DNA of 64,000 bases from Prochlorococcus sp. scB241_528O2 (GCA_000634115.1 JFLJ01000130.1:690-64689), one strand, 5' to 3'. Shown: positions 32,047 through 40,497, counted from the first letter of the stretch. Program-made: numbers and translations. Notes: generated by a model from the letters alone, not told the origin.

Positions 32047-32089
32047 GTTTTTGGAGCACTAGGTCCTAGGTTAGAATCCTGTCGCCCCA
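32047..32089 (+). repeat. decayed tRNA-Pro 3' fragment
   Basis: TTTTTGGAGCACTAGGTCCT, AGGTTAGAATCCTGTCGCCC and CA: clear match with four or so changes, two of them in the T arm. The downstream flank does not match either of the two usual flank classes. Confidence 0.8.
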
Positions 32090-32141
32090 GTTATTTATAG
32101 CAGTAAGTCTCAGTCAATAATAATTTAGCCTGAAAAAAGCG

Positions 32142-32561
32142 TTCCCTCATATTTCCCTCAAGTGAGGTTTTATTTATTCTTTTCTTCTAAATAACCTCTT
32201 TCTCTTCCGTATTCTATTGATCCAACAGTATCTCCAGAATTTCTAGTTCCCTTCCCTGTGACGTTGCCTGCGATAGGGTCAATTAATGACTTATTTGTTG
32301 GCCAAACTGCCCAAATAAAAGCTGCTAGCCAAGGCACTCCTGCTGCTATTGCAAATGTATTGATCCCCAAAATTACCCACTTATAGGTATGCCTTCTGTA
32401 GAAAGCAATGAAAGTAGGAATAAAATATATAGCTAATAGAAATAGACCAATTATTAAAAATTCCATATTTTCAGAGTTTTTTAAATTCTACATAAGTGAT
32501 TTAAAAAGGTATAAGTTTATTTAATTAAAGAAAAATAAGATTCCCTCAAATGTCCCTCAAA
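32142..32561. repeat. TTCCCTCA repeats flanking the 32170 gene
   Basis: TTCCCTCATATTTCCCTCA at 32142-32160 and TTCCCTCAAATGTCCCTCAA at 32541-32561. Two copies on each side of one gene, the same bracketed layout as the arm sites of elements 1 and 2, so this may be a very small captured unit. Confidence 0.5.
32170..32466 (-). CDS. superinfection-immunity-like membrane protein, 98 aa
   Basis: Two helices (LIIGLFLLAIYFIPTFIAF, then WVILGINTFAIAAGVPWLAA and FIWAVW) separated by FYRRHTYK. This is the layout of the T4 Imm-like superinfection immunity family, short inner-membrane proteins that block phage DNA entry. The soluble tail (~40 residues) is not part of the family core. In an element of viral or satellite type such a gene would protect the host cell from competing phage. 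Confidence 0.7.
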   Translation of the reverse strand: MEFLIIGLFLLAIYFIPTFIAFYRRHTYKWVILGINTFAIAAGVPWLAAFIWAVWPTNKSLIDPIAGNVTGKGTRNSGDTVGSIEYGRERGYLEEKNK

Positions 32562-32643
32562 TAAAGAATGAATTATTTTTTTATCTTCTAATATTCAAAT
32601 ATTTTTAAATATTTTCTTGCAAGATTTCTCATCAGAGATTTTT

Positions 32644-32736
32644 TCAATTCCAAGATTCACTAAAGATAATGCAACTAACTAGGCAATTAATAGGTAAAGA
32701 TAGAGCGGCTAGTAAAGTTATTAATAATTTACGCAT
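32644..32736 (-). pseudogene. truncated exported protein with leader
   Basis: MRKLLITLLAALSLPINCLV then SCIIFSESWN and stop: a signal-peptide start in the MKRLLL...LALPTA style whose mature part is missing. A full TTGACAG leader (32737-32780: TTGACAGTCGATC, TAGTAT, TGAGGGATAAAAACCGC and a T-run) still precedes it. Confidence 0.55.
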
Positions 32737-32780
32737 TAAAAAAGCGGTTTTTATCCCTCAATACTAGATCGACTGTCAAT
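32737..32780 (-). promoter_or_regulatory. TTGACAG leader copy before the 32644 stub
   Basis: Minus strand: TTGACAGTCGATC, TAGTAT, TGAGGGATAAAAACCGC, T-run, ATG. The hairpin partner is degraded (GAGGG against ACCGC). Confidence 0.6.
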
Positions 32781-32964
32781 CAGTATTAGATTACATCATT
32801 ACCAACTCAGCTTGAGTGGTTGAAGTTGTCAATAGATTACTTTATAAACTCTAGGAGTATTCTCTCAGTCATTTTTGCCCTATTCCTTGAACTGAACTGA
32901 TTAATTTTTTATCGTTTAAATTTATTGCATTGATGATTTCTTTAACCGAGAATTTATTTAACAA

Positions 32965-33363
32965 TTACCTTCCTATTTGTGAACCCACACCTTTGTTATT
33001 GAGTTCCTTTTGATATGCCTCTTTGTTTGATAGTAGGATATCTTTAATCGAGAATTGATTTAACAATGACATACCGATTTGTGAACCCACACCTTTGTTA
33101 TTGAGTTCCTTTTGATATGCCTCTTTGTTTGATAGTAGGATATTTTTAATCGAGAATTGATTTAACAATGTCATACCGATTTGTGAACCCACACGTTTGT
33201 TATTGAGTTCCTTTTGATATGCCTCTTTGCTTGATAGTAGGATATCTTTAATCGAGGCTTGATTTAACAATGACATACCGATTTGTGAACCCACACGTTT
33301 GTTATTGAGTTCCTTTTGATATGCCTCTTTGCTTGATAGTAGGATATCTTTAATCGAGGTCAT
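32965..33363 (-). CDS. 34-residue tandem-repeat protein, 132 aa
   Basis: Nearly four copies of a 34-residue unit, SIKDILLSSKEAYQKELNNK followed by RVGSQIGMSLLNQA, with the underlying 102-bp repeats almost identical. A decayed further half-unit continues to about 32920 after the stop. The helical Leu/Lys pattern would give a solenoid. Near-identity of the DNA repeats shows recent expansion or conversion, and unit number may vary between strains. No family recognised. Confidence 0.65.
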   Translation of the reverse strand: MTSIKDILLSSKEAYQKELNNKRVGSQIGMSLLNQASIKDILLSSKEAYQKELNNKRVGSQIGMTLLNQFSIKNILLSNKEAYQKELNNKGVGSQIGMSLLNQFSIKDILLSNKEAYQKELNNKGVGSQIGR

Positions 33364-33483
33364 GTTAATTTATCTCATATTTATTTCAAATTTATAATAG
33401 TTTCTATATACAAATCACGCAAGAGTACGCAAGAAATTAGTTATAGCCTATAACACCAGTGCTAATCTAGGGGTGTCCAGAGT

Positions 33484-33525
33484 CTTGGGAGCACTAGGTC
33501 GCAGGTTCGAATCCTGTCGCCCCGA
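33484..33525 (+). repeat. tRNA-Pro 3' fragment (att scar)
   Basis: CTTGGGAGCAC...CCTGTCGCCCCGA, identical to the tRNA over its length. Its upstream (GTAACACC-type: TATAACACCAGTGCTAATCT, GGGGTGTCCAGA) is like that at 5030-5061, and ACGCAAG pairs lie before both. So an older relative of element 1 ended here. The downstream flank is the ACTCTT-like class with a terminator remnant. Confidence 0.9.
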
Positions 33526-33722
33526 CTATTAGAATCCAAGTTATAAAAAGGTTTCCCAGCCTGTCTTTTTTATTGCTTTCTTTTAGAATAATGAGACTGA
33601 GCGAGCTTTGAGCTAGGATTTGTTTACCTTGCCTAACCTCGCCATGAGGTATTGCTAAAGGCAATTATTACATCCACAAAATAATCCCAATAATTCCTAT
33701 CATTAAAAAAACTACAATTACG

Positions 33723-33893
33723 ATGAAATCATTATTTTCAAGTAACAGATCAAAAGCAATTTTAGCGATTGGTTTAATAGCTATTGGTATTGGCGCAATT
33801 TCAAAAAAGGTTATTAGCTACCCAACTGGAAACTGTATGAAAGAGACTCAAGAATTGACTTTAAATCAAGGGATAAACAAGTTATTTATTTAA
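33723..33893 (+). CDS. small membrane-anchored protein, 56 aa
   Basis: MKSLFSSNRSKAILAIGLIA, then IGIGAISKKVISYPTGNCMK and a polar tail. One helix and a Cys. The tail ends in a T-rich stop that may result from truncation. From 33526 to 33722 no gene is seen. Confidence 0.4.
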   Translation: MKSLFSSNRSKAILAIGLIAIGIGAISKKVISYPTGNCMKETQELTLNQGINKLFI

Positions 33894-33993
33894 CAAGTAA
33901 GCGTTTCAATTATTTTTCTGAGTTAAACCACTTATAAATCCAGCTTTTTTAAATGCATTAGTGGTTATTGACTCTCTATTTTTTAAAGTTTAT

Positions 33994-34494
33994 TTATATT
34001 GCCCAAGGGCATTGATATGCGTACTTTGAATAAATTTTTGCGTAACCTTTCTCAACCATTAATTGCTGAATATTTATATCATTAATTGACAGTTCAGCGA
34101 CTGTTCGGTCATATCTATCCTTTGTAATTCTCCTTATATCAAGATCTCTACCAGCGACTAAACTATTTAGATAATCCCTTGATTCTTTTGCTGGAACTGG
34201 ATCAGCCTTCGTACCTCTCAACTCAGGTGAATCAATACAAGCCAATCTTATTTTTTCCCCTTGTGTTGATGTACATGTATCACCGTCATAACAAGATTCA
34301 ATGTTTATATTTTTAATATTATTTGAATTTAAATTTTCTTTTTTAATTGATCTATGACAGTGATAACTATCATTCTTTTTGTCATTATGACAACCCTCTC
34401 CATTTAAAATACCTCCATGAACAATTAAATTTTTACCATTAATAGCAGTAGGTAAAGCAAGTATAACTAGTAGTGTTAATACTAAGCTTTTCAT
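33994..34494 (-). CDS. exported staphylococcal-type nuclease with YHYH-type motif
   Basis: Start chosen at the inner ATG for the signal peptide MKSLVLTLLVILALPTAINGK. Then HGGILNGEGCHNDKKNDSYH and CH, the motif found in exported nucleases and metal-binding YHYH proteins. The SNase domain follows: SCYDGDTCTSTQGEKIRLAC, IDSPE, ESRDYLNSLVAGRDL and KDRYDRTVAEL. Catalytic Asp/Arg/Glu positions are retained. It degrades DNA or RNA outside the cytoplasm, and could serve phosphorus scavenging or defence. Confidence 0.8.
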   Translation of the reverse strand: MKSLVLTLLVILALPTAINGKNLIVHGGILNGEGCHNDKKNDSYHCHRSIKKENLNSNNIKNINIESCYDGDTCTSTQGEKIRLACIDSPELRGTKADPVPAKESRDYLNSLVAGRDLDIRRITKDRYDRTVAELSINDINIQQLMVEKGYAKIYSKYAYQCPWAI

Positions 34495-34526
34495 TATGTA
34501 TTGCTGCATTCACACATTGGGACTTC

Positions 34527-34969
34527 TTAACCTCTAATGATTAAAGTCTCGAATTTAGTAATTGGACTATATACATAATAAGCAATTTGTTTTGAAGCTG
34601 ATAATTCTAAAAGAGGAAATTTTGTCTCTACATATTTTCTGTCATCCCAAATCAAAATTATGCAACAGCGAGATCCACAGGTTTTGCTAGTAACATTCCT
34701 AATTTCTTCGTTTAGGACTCCTGTGTTTACTAATAAAATTTGGTTGCACCCCCACTAACATTTTGAATCTTGCCTAAAGGTTCATAAACACCCTTATTGC
34801 AACCTGAGGGATTCAGAATAGCGACTCAGCCTACAAAAATTCCGCCCAATATCAGAATAAGAAAAATTAGCCTGTATACTAGAATTTTTTAAAACCTTCT
34901 CTACAGAATCTCCTTTTTTTGTAGTACTTCAGCCTTCCTATAAAATTTTATATCTTTATCGTATTGCAT
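34527..34969 (-). pseudogene. frameshifted exported-protein gene
   Basis: Pieces in different frames: MQYDKDIKFYRKAEVLQKKE, a membrane segment (LIFLILILGGIFVG), NPSGCNKGVYEPLGKIQNVS, and the C-terminal TGVLNEEIRNVTSKTCGSRC, then WDDRKYVETKFPLLELSASK and IAYYVYSPITKFETLIIRG. Several stops and at least one frameshift. A decayed TTGACAG leader (34982-35012) precedes the first ATG. Ancestral protein: ~145 residues, one helix, Cys-containing domain. Confidence 0.65.
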
Positions 34970-34981
34970 TAAAAAGTAAAT

Positions 34982-35012
34982 AATTGCCATTTACTCTAGA
35001 TCGTTTGTCAAT
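34982..35012 (-). promoter_or_regulatory. decayed TTGACAG leader
   Basis: Minus strand: TTGACAAACGATCTAGAGTA then AATGGCAATT. Several changes from the consensus, in keeping with the decayed gene it precedes. Confidence 0.5.
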
Positions 35013-35191
35013 CAATAATCACTTTAATACTTAATCGCCATTTGCCACTCAGGATTACATTGGAGAATATCTCACCCATTTTTATGATGAATATGCATCA
35101 ATTAAATAATTTTTATATTCTTAGATTTCCTACATTATTTAATGTTTGATTAAAATTAGAAAAATGAATCTAAAACATTAATATCTAATTT

Positions 35192-35809
35192 TTGGACCTT
35201 GAAACTCTTACACAAAAATTTCAATCCTACAGTGGATTAGTTTTATTTTTTTTTATTGCATTACACCTTGCAGGGGTTATCTTTGCAGGAATTAATCCTG
35301 ATGCTTTTGAAATATACGCCTCAAAATTACATTCAAGTTTATTTTTACCTTATTTTGAGATAGTACTTGCTATAACATTCATAATTCATATATTACTAAC
35401 GTTAAAAAAGGTTTTAAAAAATAGATCAAGTGGTAATAAAGCAATATTAAAGACTAGGAGAAATGATTATCTAGGAGTATTTGCATCCAAATTTCAACCT
35501 TTTACAGGCGTAATCTTGGCTTCCTTTTTAATAATTCATCTCTTGCAATTGAGATTCCCTAGGCCAACCGATAACTTGGAGTTAACTTCTCTAAAAAATA
35601 AATTAGGAGGTGTTCATATTTTAGTTCTTTATTCTTTAGCATCAATATCACTTTTTTTTCATATGGTACAAGGTATTGAATCAGGTCATAGAAGTTTAGG
35701 GATCTTAAGTCAAAGTAATTCGTTAAATATAAGATATATAAGTAGATTTATATCTATATTTTTTGGACTTTCTTATTTAATAATGACTTTTTACTTAAGA
35801 TTTAAATAA
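35192..35809 (+). CDS. sdhC: succinate dehydrogenase cytochrome b subunit (SdhC-type)
   Basis: A 205-residue single-subunit membrane anchor with five or so helices and the His pattern of b558-type subunits (FFIALHLAGVIFAG, FIIHILLTLKK, ILASFLIIHLLQL, GGVHILVLYSLASISLFFHM, GIESGHRSLG). It starts at TTG; no upstream in-frame start exists before a stop. Carries haem and quinone and anchors SdhAB. Directly followed by sdhA after 4 bp. Confidence 0.85.
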   Translation: MDLETLTQKFQSYSGLVLFFFIALHLAGVIFAGINPDAFEIYASKLHSSLFLPYFEIVLAITFIIHILLTLKKVLKNRSSGNKAILKTRRNDYLGVFASKFQPFTGVILASFLIIHLLQLRFPRPTDNLELTSLKNKLGGVHILVLYSLASISLFFHMVQGIESGHRSLGILSQSNSLNIRYISRFISIFFGLSYLIMTFYLRFK

Positions 35810-35813
35810 TAAA

Positions 35814-37739
35814 ATGAATAACTTGATTAATCCAAATTTACCAACTGGAGAATTAGAAGGAGGGTGGCAAAAAACAGTTAAAAACCTATCTAATCTTAAT
35901 ACCGAAAAGAAAAATAAATTTGAAATTATTATTGTAGGATGCGGCTTATCAGGTAGTTCGGCCGCAGCCACTCTTGCTGAGGAAGGATTTAAGATTAAAC
36001 TTCTCACTTATCATGATAGTCCAAGAAGAGCACACTCAGTATCAGCTCAAGGAGGTATTAATGCGGCAAGATCATCACCAGATGAAGAAAATAAAGTTGT
36101 TATAGATCAATTATTTAAAGACACCGTACTCGGAGGTGATTTTAGAGCAAGAGAAGTAAGTTGCCAACGTCTTTCTGAATTAAGTAGTTCCATAATTGAT
36201 CAGTGTGTCTCACAAGGCGTACCTTTTGCTCGTGAATATAATGGAACTCTTGCTACTAGAAGATTTGGAGGTGCTGTAGTTAGTCGAACTTTTTATGCCC
36301 GTGGTCAAACAGGGCAACAGTTACTATATGGAGCTTACCAATCCTTATCGCGACAAGTGAATCTTGGAAATATTAAACTTTTTACAAAAAGAGATGTACT
36401 TGATTTGGTAATTGTTAATGATGTTGCAAGAGGAGTAATTGCAAGAAATTTAATTAATGGAAATTTAGAGACTTATAAAGCACATTGTGTTGTTTTAGCA
36501 ACTGGTGGATATAGCAACGTCTATTACCTATCAACAAATTCATTAAAATCAAATGCTACTGCAATTTGGAGAGCCCACAAAAGGGGGGCAAATTTTGCAA
36601 ATCCCTCTTTTACACAAATACATCCAACATGTATACCTCCCGGAGATATTTATCAAAGCAAATTAACTTTAATGAGCGAAAGTTTAAGGAATGATGGAAG
36701 GATTTGGTTACCAAAAAAAATTAATTCCAAAGATGATCCTGAAAATATTCCAGAAGATGAAAGAGACTATTTTCTGGAAAGGCAATATCCTAAATATGGG
36801 AATTTAGTTCCCAGAGATGTCGCTTCTAGAAGATCAAAAGAGCTCTTTGAAAAAGGTTTTGGGATTGGCTTTGGTGGTAAAGGAGTATATCTTGACTTAA
36901 AAGACTCAATAAAAAAAGATGGATTAAAGGTAATAAAGGCTAAATATGGGAATTTATTAGAGATGTATGAACGAATTGTTGGTGAAGACCCAACAAAAGT
37001 ACCTATGAAGATTTATCCAGCCCCTCATTACACAATGGGTGGATTATGGGTTGATTACAATTTAATGAGCAATCTAGATGGCCTTTTCGTTTTAGGAGAG
37101 GCGAACTATTCTGTTCATGGTGCAAATCGGTTAGGAGCAAATGCTTTATTGCAATGCTTATGTGATGGATACTTTATATCACCAAAAACTATCACCTCTT
37201 GGTTAGCAAATAATAAGGGAATAGATAACAGAAAAATTGATGAAGCTTGTAAAGAGGCTTTAAATTACGTCGATAAAAAAATAAAATCTTTACTAAAAAT
37301 AAAAGGAGATAAACCTGTTGACTATTTCCACAGAGCTCTAGGGGAAATAATGATCTCGAAATGCGGTATTAGTAGAAATAGAAATGACCTAAAATCTGCT
37401 CTTGAAGAAGTAGAAATTTTAAGTAAAAATTTTAATTCCAATTTAAAAATACCTCAAACAAATTCTGGTTTAAATGTAGAGCTTGAAAAAGCTTTAAGGC
37501 TAGAAGACTTTATTGAACTCTCAATACTGATGATTAAAGATGCAATTGAAAGGGAGGAATCATGTGGAGCCCATTTCAGAGAAGAATATCAAACTAAAGA
37601 AGGAGAAGCTAAGAGGAATGATGACCTTTTCTCGCATATAGCAGTTTGGAAATTTAATGCTGACAATAATTCTCATATAAGATTTTCTGAAAACCTAAAC
37701 TTCAAGAAGATTAGCTTAAATACTAGAAACTATAAATGA
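35814..37739 (+). CDS. sdhA: succinate dehydrogenase / fumarate reductase flavoprotein
   Basis: A 641-residue flavoprotein. Dinucleotide motif IIIVGCGLSGSSAAATLAEE, FAD-attachment segment RRAHSVSAQGGINAA (covalent His), RRFGGAVVSRTFYARGQTGQ, active-site region IHPTCIPPGD and HYTMGGLWVDYN, and SVHGANRLGANALLQ. Oxidises succinate and passes electrons to SdhB. The sequence style is that of the Bacillus/Bacteroides-type enzyme. The stop overlaps the sdhB start (ATGA). Confidence 0.93.
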   Translation: MNNLINPNLPTGELEGGWQKTVKNLSNLNTEKKNKFEIIIVGCGLSGSSAAATLAEEGFKIKLLTYHDSPRRAHSVSAQGGINAARSSPDEENKVVIDQLFKDTVLGGDFRAREVSCQRLSELSSSIIDQCVSQGVPFAREYNGTLATRRFGGAVVSRTFYARGQTGQQLLYGAYQSLSRQVNLGNIKLFTKRDVLDLVIVNDVARGVIARNLINGNLETYKAHCVVLATGGYSNVYYLSTNSLKSNATAIWRAHKRGANFANPSFTQIHPTCIPPGDIYQSKLTLMSESLRNDGRIWLPKKINSKDDPENIPEDERDYFLERQYPKYGNLVPRDVASRRSKELFEKGFGIGFGGKGVYLDLKDSIKKDGLKVIKAKYGNLLEMYERIVGEDPTKVPMKIYPAPHYTMGGLWVDYNLMSNLDGLFVLGEANYSVHGANRLGANALLQCLCDGYFISPKTITSWLANNKGIDNRKIDEACKEALNYVDKKIKSLLKIKGDKPVDYFHRALGEIMISKCGISRNRNDLKSALEEVEILSKNFNSNLKIPQTNSGLNVELEKALRLEDFIELSILMIKDAIEREESCGAHFREEYQTKEGEAKRNDDLFSHIAVWKFNADNNSHIRFSENLNFKKISLNTRNYK

Positions 37740-38467
37740 AAGATTTTATTTCTATTAAATTTAAAGTTTGGAGGCAATTTAGTAATGAATCTAAAGGCTC
37801 ATATGAAGAATTTAGTTTAGAAAAAGTATCTGTAAAAATATCTTTACTCGAAGCCTTAGATCAATTGAATGAAGAATTAATAACTAAAAATATAAGGCCC
37901 ATTACCTTTGATCATGATTGTAGAGAAGGGATATGTGGAAGTTGTGGTTTTTTAATAAATGGTCAACCTCATGGACCAAAAAGAGGAACAACTACTTGTC
38001 AGATTTACATGAGAAATTTTAAAGATAATGCTTTGATAATGCTTGAACCATGGCGAACAAAATCATTCCCAATTATCCAAGACTTGTCAGTAGATAGAAA
38101 TGCACTGGATAAATTAATTATTTCGGGTGGGTATTTATCTACTGAGACTGGTAACGCACCCGATGCCAATCTAATTCCAATAAGTCCTAAAAAAGCATTT
38201 TCTTCTTTTGAAACTGCTACCTGTATAGGTTGTGGGGCGTGTGTTGCAGGATGTAAAAATGCATCATCAAGTCTTTTTGTAGCGGCAAAACTGGCTCATT
38301 TAGGACAACTCCCTCAAGGGATTAATGGTAAAAAAGAAAGGTCAATAAAAATGCGAAAACAAATGAATATTGAAGGTTTTGGTCAATGCAGTAATAATCT
38401 TGAATGTGAGGCAGTTTGTCCTAAAGAAATATCCGCCGATTGGATTAGCTGGATGAATAAAATTTGA
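37736..38467 (+). CDS. sdhB: succinate dehydrogenase / fumarate reductase iron-sulfur subunit
   Basis: A 243-residue protein: [2Fe-2S] ligands CREGICGSCGFL...C (with TTTC), then CIGCGACVAGCK and ECEAVCPKEI for the remaining clusters, as in SdhB. One cluster region reads QCSNNLECEAVC rather than the common C..CRxC. Passes electrons from the flavoprotein to the membrane subunit. ATGA overlap with sdhA. No terminator of note follows; the region up to 38662 has only repeats. Confidence 0.92.
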   Translation: MKDFISIKFKVWRQFSNESKGSYEEFSLEKVSVKISLLEALDQLNEELITKNIRPITFDHDCREGICGSCGFLINGQPHGPKRGTTTCQIYMRNFKDNALIMLEPWRTKSFPIIQDLSVDRNALDKLIISGGYLSTETGNAPDANLIPISPKKAFSSFETATCIGCGACVAGCKNASSSLFVAAKLAHLGQLPQGINGKKERSIKMRKQMNIEGFGQCSNNLECEAVCPKEISADWISWMNKI

Positions 38468-38530
38468 GAAAGTTTTTTATAATTAAATTTATAAAACCTT
38501 TTATAAATGGCAAGAGACAAACGGGCGAGG

Positions 38531-38578
38531 ATTTGTATATTTTTGAATAATTTTGTATACCTTTTGTATATTTTTGAG
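38531..38578. repeat. TTTGTATATTTTTGA direct repeats
   Basis: ATTTGTATATTTTTGA, TTTTGTATACC and TTTTGTATATTTTTGA in a row, ~80 bp before the decayed att fragment. The position matches arm-type site clusters of other segments. The motif differs from all the other arm motifs seen. Confidence 0.5.
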
Positions 38579-38661
38579 ACTGGTAATTTCTAATAGCTTG
38601 CGACTAACTTGCCATAACTTGAATTATTTATTTCGGCAATTGTCTCAAATTGAAGGCGGGT

Positions 38662-38706
38662 GAATTGGGATCACTAGCTCTCAGGTTCGAATCCTGTCGA
38701 CCCTAC
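38662..38706 (+). repeat. decayed tRNA-Pro 3' fragment
   Basis: GAATTGGGATCACTAGCTCT, CAGGTTCGAATCCTGTCGAC and CCTA: T-arm region perfect, anticodon arm altered. The rest of 38468-38976 (about 500 bp) holds no supportable gene except a 25-residue helix-coding relic (TTKFIGVGAAIFVLLGIYIV) without a start around 38860-38940, minus strand. Confidence 0.75.
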
Positions 38707-38976
38707 TCAATCAAATTCAATTAATACTAGAGAGTAATCCAGAATTTCTTTTTTTATTGCCTACTATAAGAAATATATGACTTAGAGATTAAAGAGATTA
38801 TCTCCTATACCTTACATAACCTTGCTGCCTTAATCACTAATTTTCACTAGGGAAGTACTATTTATGAATATTGAGTAAAACTATATAAATTCCCAACAAT
38901 ACAAATATTGCTGCACCTACTCCAATAAATTTAGTGGTTGATTATGCCAAATCTCCTTCAAAAATTCTATATTCAT

Positions 38977-39234
38977 TTAAAGGATTGGATATGCTATCCA
39001 TCCAAATAAGGTGTAGTTAATAATGACAGCCATGAAGCCTATCATTGCCAGCCTTCCATTTGTTCTTTCCGCAATAAACCAATAGGTATTTGGCCATTCA
39101 AAAATTCCTTCCATATTGGATATTTGATCTTCTGTAACTGGAGTCTCTTTAGGAGTATTGTCCTGATCAAGATAATAATTACTATCTGGGTAATAGCTTT
39201 CGCTTGACATATTTTCTAATTTAAAGTCAACCAT
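38977..39234 (-). CDS. hli: high-light-inducible protein (Hli/HLIP), 85 aa
   Basis: C-terminal single chlorophyll a/b-binding helix with the Hli signature AERTNGRLAMIGFMAVIINY, preceded by an acidic variable N terminus ending EGIFEWPNTYWF. HLIPs bind chlorophyll and carotenoid and protect photosystem assembly under high light. Multiple hli copies in islands are typical of high-light Prochlorococcus. No TTGACAG leader precedes it. Confidence 0.93.
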   Translation of the reverse strand: MVDFKLENMSSESYYPDSNYYLDQDNTPKETPVTEDQISNMEGIFEWPNTYWFIAERTNGRLAMIGFMAVIINYTLFGWIAYPIL

Positions 39235-39362
39235 TTTTTTTAGAAATTTAATTTAAATATACTAAAAAGTTTTTTTTAATAATGTTATTTTTAGTTCCTA
39301 AAACCACACTATTAATTTAATAACAATAGGAGGATAATATAGATGTAGATACAGGAGGTCTT

Positions 39363-39509
39363 ATGAAACTGATTACTCCTTTCACTATTCTCAATAAAAA
39401 CTTCCACGAAATAGATTTTATTAGAAAAGTAATCAAAAACAGAAAGTTAGCAACTGAAAGATTGCATGAAGATTATAGAAAAATGTACAAAACTAACCAA
39501 TTTGCTTAA
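39363..39509 (+). CDS. small basic protein, 48 aa
   Basis: MKLITPFTILNKNFHEIDFI, then RKVIKNRKLATERLHEDYRK. Very strong ribosome-binding site (ACAGGAGGTCTT). No membrane segment; helical and basic. No family recognised. Convergent and directly abutting the next gene. Confidence 0.6.
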   Translation: MKLITPFTILNKNFHEIDFIRKVIKNRKLATERLHEDYRKMYKTNQFA

Positions 39510-39647
39510 TTAACTTGGAGGCTTGTTGTCAGGTCGATTATAGACTTTATTATTTTTCTTTCTTTTTGATTTCTTATAAACCGCAAAAAATCCTAAAAAT
39601 ACTAAAGGAATTAGTAAACCCTCTAGAAATAAAGGAAAATTAATCAT
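39510..39647 (-). CDS. single-helix microprotein, 45 aa
   Basis: MINFPLFLEGLLIPLVFLGF, then FAVYKKSKRKKNNKVYNRPD: one helix and a strongly basic tail. Overlaps the 3' end of 39640 by 8 bp, so the two are coupled. Confidence 0.55.
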   Translation of the reverse strand: MINFPLFLEGLLIPLVFLGFFAVYKKSKRKKNNKVYNRPDNKPPS

Positions 39648-39783
39648 TGAGGAGAACTAATGGTAAAGCTCTTTTATTTTCAGCCTCCTTATAAAGGAAA
39701 TAGAAAAAATAACCTCTAGTAACTGTGATACAAGCGGTTAGAAATGCTACTGCGATACATATAGGGCAATGAGGGAATCCCAT
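39640..39783 (-). CDS. small membrane protein, 47 aa
   Basis: MGFPHCPICIAVAFLTACIT, then VTRGYFFYFLYKEAENKRAL. A CPIC motif inside the first helix may bind a metal or be redox active. First of a two-gene unit on the minus strand. Confidence 0.55.
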   Translation of the reverse strand: MGFPHCPICIAVAFLTACITVTRGYFFYFLYKEAENKRALPLVLLND

Positions 39784-39884
39784 ATTTAAAGTTTATTTCT
39801 GATTATATTGTCGAGAATCTAGAGATACAATGAGCAGAAATACTAAATAGCTTAATATAACTAGCATATATTCACAAATACATA

Positions 39885-39995
39885 CATTGAAAACAGTGCA
39901 AAATAAATGCAAAAAGGCGAACTTAAGCTAATTTAGTCGCATAATTGAATTGTATTGAGTGATAACTGTGAAATATATAAAGTGCAATTAATAAC
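39885..39995. promoter_or_regulatory. degraded copy of the divergent regulatory block
   Basis: ATACATACATTGAAAACAGT, AACTTAAGCTAATTTAGTCG, CATAATTGAATTGTATTGAG and a TATATAAAGTGCAATTAA tail follow the order of the blocks at 21690 and 25190, but the TTGACAG core is lost (TTGAGTGATAACTGTG). No gene follows on the plus strand. The stretch 39784-40179 has nothing else. Confidence 0.45.
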
Positions 39996-40179
39996 TGATA
40001 CTTAAATTTAGTCAAAAGGATTATATTTGAAAAAATACAATTATTAGACTAACTGTTTTTCAGATTTACTAATGGTGTCTTTTGGAATGAAACTTACATA
40101 GATTTGTTGATGAGGTTCTTCTGTATTAACTATTAAAAAGCAGTTTGAACTTTGATCCATTCCTAAGAACTTAATCCAG

Positions 40180-40497
40180 TTAATCCCTTGTCATATCTTT
40201 CTTTTTTTTCTTCTTCTTCTTATCTTTCTTTTTCTTTTTTACCTTTTCTTTAACCTCATCAGCCTTTTTTTCAATATTATCTAGCTTATTTGAGAGTTCC
40301 TTTATAGCTTCAGATTTTTCTTCTTTGACTACATTATCTATTAAATCAATAATTTTAACTGGCTCTTCTTTAACTACAGTATCTTTTACCTCTACCGTTT
40401 TCACACCAAACTTACCTTTAATAAAATTGGCTATAAAAATAATAAATGGAATATGGGCTAGACCACCAATTACTATTTTTGTTTCTGAATAAGCCAT
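40180..40497 (-). CDS. membrane-anchored Lys/Glu-rich protein, 105 aa
   Basis: N-terminal helix (MAYSETKIVIGGLAHIPFII then FIANFIKGKF) and a C-terminal half of charged heptads ending in a poly-Lys run (about 22 of the last 26 residues Lys, Asp or Met). The paralogue at 44777 starts the same way (MYYSETKVIMGGLAHVPILI) but has Glu/Lys repeats. Basic versus acidic charge in the tails of two paralogues suggests binding to different polyions; inference. Confidence 0.6.
   Translation of the reverse strand: MAYSETKIVIGGLAHIPFIIFIANFIKGKFGVKTVEVKDTVVKEEPVKIIDLIDNVVKEEKSEAIKELSNKLDNIEKKADEVKEKVKKKKKDKKKKKKKKDMTRD

Noticed and set aside
32965..33363. CRISPR array
   Set aside because: The 102-bp units are contiguous, in frame and coding; there are no unique spacers between short repeats.
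35795..36007. Minus-strand ORF at the sdhC/sdhA junction
   Set aside because: Antisense to the well-conserved FAD-binding region of sdhA.
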